Below, one piece after another: positions 47,860-49,450 of a stretch of DNA of 49,450 bases. The notes below the pieces were generated by a model. It did not search any database and had not been told where the DNA came from. It worked only from the letters and a program-made list of their open reading frames with translations. A program made the translations under genes and the position numbers. Position 1 is the stretch's first letter, and each line of letters begins with the position of its first letter. This DNA comes from a bacterium (GTDB taxonomy: Bacteria; Patescibacteriota; Minisyncoccia; 1-14-0-10-42-19), in the NCBI GenBank assembly GCA_030690215.1, contig JAUYHD010000031.1, positions 1 to 49,450 on the forward strand. Reading direction: 5' to 3'.

Positions 47860-47886
47860 TTATCCACAGGTCTTTCTCTGTCTACC

Positions 47887-47916
47887 CTGTCTAAATAGCA
47901 TGGGGGGGGGTATACT
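47887..47916 (+). promoter_or_regulatory. Promoter with a nine-G spacer tract
   Basis: CTGTCT (47887-47892), an 18-nt spacer whose last nine bases are G (47902-47910), and TATACT (47911-47916). The next gene starts about 74 nt downstream. A change of one G would alter the spacer to 17 or 19 nt. This is the layout of known phase-variable promoters. Confidence 0.5.
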
Positions 47917-47989
47917 TAACGTAAGGCGTCAATTCGATGATGTCGCTATTTTTTTAAATAATTATTAATTAGGCAGATATCTTTTTGAT

Positions 47990-48664
47990 ATGATGATGTT
48001 AATCAAAAAAATGCGGAAAGATGAGCTTTCCATGATTGTTGTTACCAGTATCGTGGTTTTTCTTGCGGTGGCGTTAGTAACGTACGCGACAAGCGTGGGG
48101 ACGAATGTTTCGGTTTCAGGGACACTTTCAAGCACGGGGCTTTCAACGCTTACCGGATTTATTTCAACTGCGTCCTCAACCGTAGATAGTACTCTTACTG
48201 TTTCAGGTGCTCTCTACGCATCTTCCACTCTTGCGGTCACTGGTTTATCTACGCTTGTGGGAGGGTCTCTTTCTCAGGCATCAAGTACTGTTGATGGGGC
48301 ATTCACTGTTTCCGGTCCGATTTCGGCCTCAAGCAGTCTTGCGGTTGCAAATCTTGCCCAGCTTGATGGCGGTTTTGAAGTAGCGGCCTCATCATCAATT
48401 GCCTCAACATTGACGGTAGAAACTTCAATTAACGTGGCGACATCAAGTGACGAGGCATTAGGCGTTACGGGCAATATTGCCGCAGATTCTTCTGCTACAA
48501 CCACGCTCATGCTTTCTTCTTCAGGTAGTTTAGTTGGCAGTTGTCTCCAACTGCAGGGGGCTTCTTCATCGGTAACGTACCGAATATATATTGGTGATCG
48601 AGGAGACGGCACTACGCTTCAAGCGGAGTTGGGGAGCTGTCAATCAAGCGGGGAAGCAAATTAA
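47990..48664 (+). CDS. Ser/Thr-rich membrane-anchored surface protein
   Basis: 224 aa. A basic N-terminus and a single membrane segment (residues about 15-34, IVVTSIVVFLAVALVTYATS) are followed by a low-complexity domain rich in Ser, Thr, Ala and Gly with repeated units: LSTLTGFISTASSTVDSTLTVSGALYASSTLAV and LSTLVGGSLSQASSTVDGAFTVSGPISASSSLAV. The C-terminus has a CLQLQGASSSVTYRIYIGDRGDG...C pair (two Cys). It is probably exported and anchored with the repeat region outside. Such Ser/Thr-rich repeats are plausible O-glycan acceptors for this locus (inference). Three in-frame ATGs lie at the start (47990, 47993, 47996). Confidence 0.7.
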   Translation: MMMLIKKMRKDELSMIVVTSIVVFLAVALVTYATSVGTNVSVSGTLSSTGLSTLTGFISTASSTVDSTLTVSGALYASSTLAVTGLSTLVGGSLSQASSTVDGAFTVSGPISASSSLAVANLAQLDGGFEVAASSSIASTLTVETSINVATSSDEALGVTGNIAADSSATTTLMLSSSGSLVGSCLQLQGASSSVTYRIYIGDRGDGTTLQAELGSCQSSGEAN

Positions 48665-48676
48665 TTTAACTTAATT

Positions 48677-49450
48677 ATGTTAACAAACTCTATGGCGCAT
48701 TACTTTGAGTGGCGTTATGCATTCATTTCATTATTTTTTGGCGGGCTATTCGTTGCATATCTTTTTTTCTTCCCACAAAGCATATTTGCGGCAAACGAAG
48801 TTTCAATTACCGAAGATACTACGCTCGTTCTTCCTTCCGACGGTTCTGAATATACGCTTGCATCAGGCGCTCAATTTGATTCGTTGACTATCAATGATGA
48901 CAATTTTGAGTTTGTTATGTCCTCGGGCGGGACTGCGACGCTTTCGTCTTCGGCGCGAAGAGTTTTTGTTACGGGAGATATTGATAAATCAACGACGTGC
49001 TCTACGGATACGTCTTCCATTGTAGTTGAGCTTGATTCAGGAGATTCTAATGGAAAGAAAATTTTTATACGGCCTTCTTCCGAAACGTGCCCCGGGAGCG
49101 GGGGTTCTGTGCCTACGAACTCGGGAGGCAGTAGTAGCGGCGGCGGTACCGGCACAACAGGAAGTTCTCCTGCAGCGCCATCTGCTCCTTCTCAAGTAGA
49201 ACAGCAGGTGACAGAAACGCCATCATTGCCGATATTGCCGGTATTGCCGTCGGGTCAAACTATTTCTGCTCTTTTTTCTGTAGGTGTTGGGCTTGGTATG
49301 ACGCATAGCGACATACAGCGTCTCCAGCAATTATTGAATACCGACCCCGATACCCGCATTGCCGATTCTGGGGTAGGTTCGCCCGGCAACGAAACGAACT
49401 TCTTCGGTTCTCTTACGGAAAAAGCAGTGCAGAAATTCCAGAAAAAATAC
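48677..49450 (+). CDS. Secreted protein with C-terminal peptidoglycan-binding domain (partial)
   Basis: At least 258 aa, open to the window end. The signal or anchor segment is FISLFFGGLFVAYLFFFPQSIFA (residues about 18-40). A beta-rich region follows (SLTINDDNFEFVMSSGG), then a linker of SGGSSSGGGTGTTGSSP type and a proline-rich stretch. The last part, IQRLQQLLNTDPDTRIADSGVGSPGNETNFFGSLTEKAVQKFQKKY, is a PG_binding_1 domain with the insert typical of Parcubacteria. It probably attaches to peptidoglycan at the cell surface. It starts 12 nt after the surface-protein gene and is likely cotranscribed. Confidence 0.85.
   Translation, partial: MLTNSMAHYFEWRYAFISLFFGGLFVAYLFFFPQSIFAANEVSITEDTTLVLPSDGSEYTLASGAQFDSLTINDDNFEFVMSSGGTATLSSSARRVFVTGDIDKSTTCSTDTSSIVVELDSGDSNGKKIFIRPSSETCPGSGGSVPTNSGGSSSGGGTGTTGSSPAAPSAPSQVEQQVTETPSLPILPVLPSGQTISALFSVGVGLGMTHSDIQRLQQLLNTDPDTRIADSGVGSPGNETNFFGSLTEKAVQKFQKKY

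Noticed and set aside
47860-47868. Perfect DnaA box (TTATCCACA) after the last glycosyltransferase
   Set aside because: A single box with no cluster, no AT-rich unwinding region and no dnaA or dnaN nearby; chance occurrence is likely.
1-49450. TGA recoded to glycine as in Gracilibacteria
   Set aside because: Several well-defined genes (Nudix, GT4 at 1263, pseB) end in TGA at the expected length and no in-frame TGA interrupts a conserved gene.

Overview
The window looks like chromosomal DNA of a Patescibacteria (Candidate Phyla Radiation) bacterium, most likely of the Parcubacteria group. The reasons are moderate GC with AT-rich intergenic repeats, the standard code with TGA as stop, tight operons, a Ser/Thr-rich membrane-anchored surface protein, and a C-terminal peptidoglycan-binding domain of the SGVGSPGNET type that is typical of Parcubacteria secreted proteins. 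I see no rRNA, tRNA or CRISPR array. Almost everything encodes synthesis, export or transfer of a surface glycan.

Layout. (1) 1-950: a GC-richer Nudix hydrolase with its own promoter, Shine-Dalgarno site and a strong terminator, unlike what follows. (2) 1263-12101: glycosyltransferases, a GDP-mannose dehydratase/C-methyltransferase/cupin/methyltransferase set for a branched deoxysugar, an SDR, an HD-domain protein and a Wzx-type flippase. (3) 12214-19719: a first nonulosonic acid set: short NeuB-type synthase, TIM-barrel isomerase, two SDRs, KdsC-like phosphatase and CMP-sugar synthetase, with an EamA transporter and a P-loop kinase interleaved. (4) 19820-41935: a second, pseudaminic-acid-type set: PseB, PseC, SpsF-type cytidylyltransferase, PseH-like acetyltransferase and PseI, plus two paralogous formyltransferases, four ATP-grasp ligases, a deacetylase, methyltransferase, oxidoreductase, epimerase, HAD enzyme and glycosyltransferases. 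No PseG hydrolase is visible. (5) 41936-47859: a ferredoxin-reductase-like gene and a partial relic of it, a toxin-antitoxin pair, two uncharacterised proteins, two small repeat-associated genes (GxxExxY and four-helix-bundle) and a last glycosyltransferase. (6) 47990-end: two envelope proteins that could be glycan acceptors or anchors.

Taken together, the genes could make at least two CMP-activated nonulosonic acids, decorate one with formyl and possibly aminoacyl groups, and transfer them with a four-member family of GT-B-like enzymes.

Two layers lie outside the gene list. Several intergenic inverted repeats sit exactly between a promoter and a start codon, so they would form structured mRNA leaders ending at the ATG or GTG. 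Many other genes have a -10 box only 4-8 nt before the start codon and are probably leaderless. The window also holds relics (a NeuB-type gene, a pseB copy, a reductase tail) that record duplication and loss of sugar-pathway modules.
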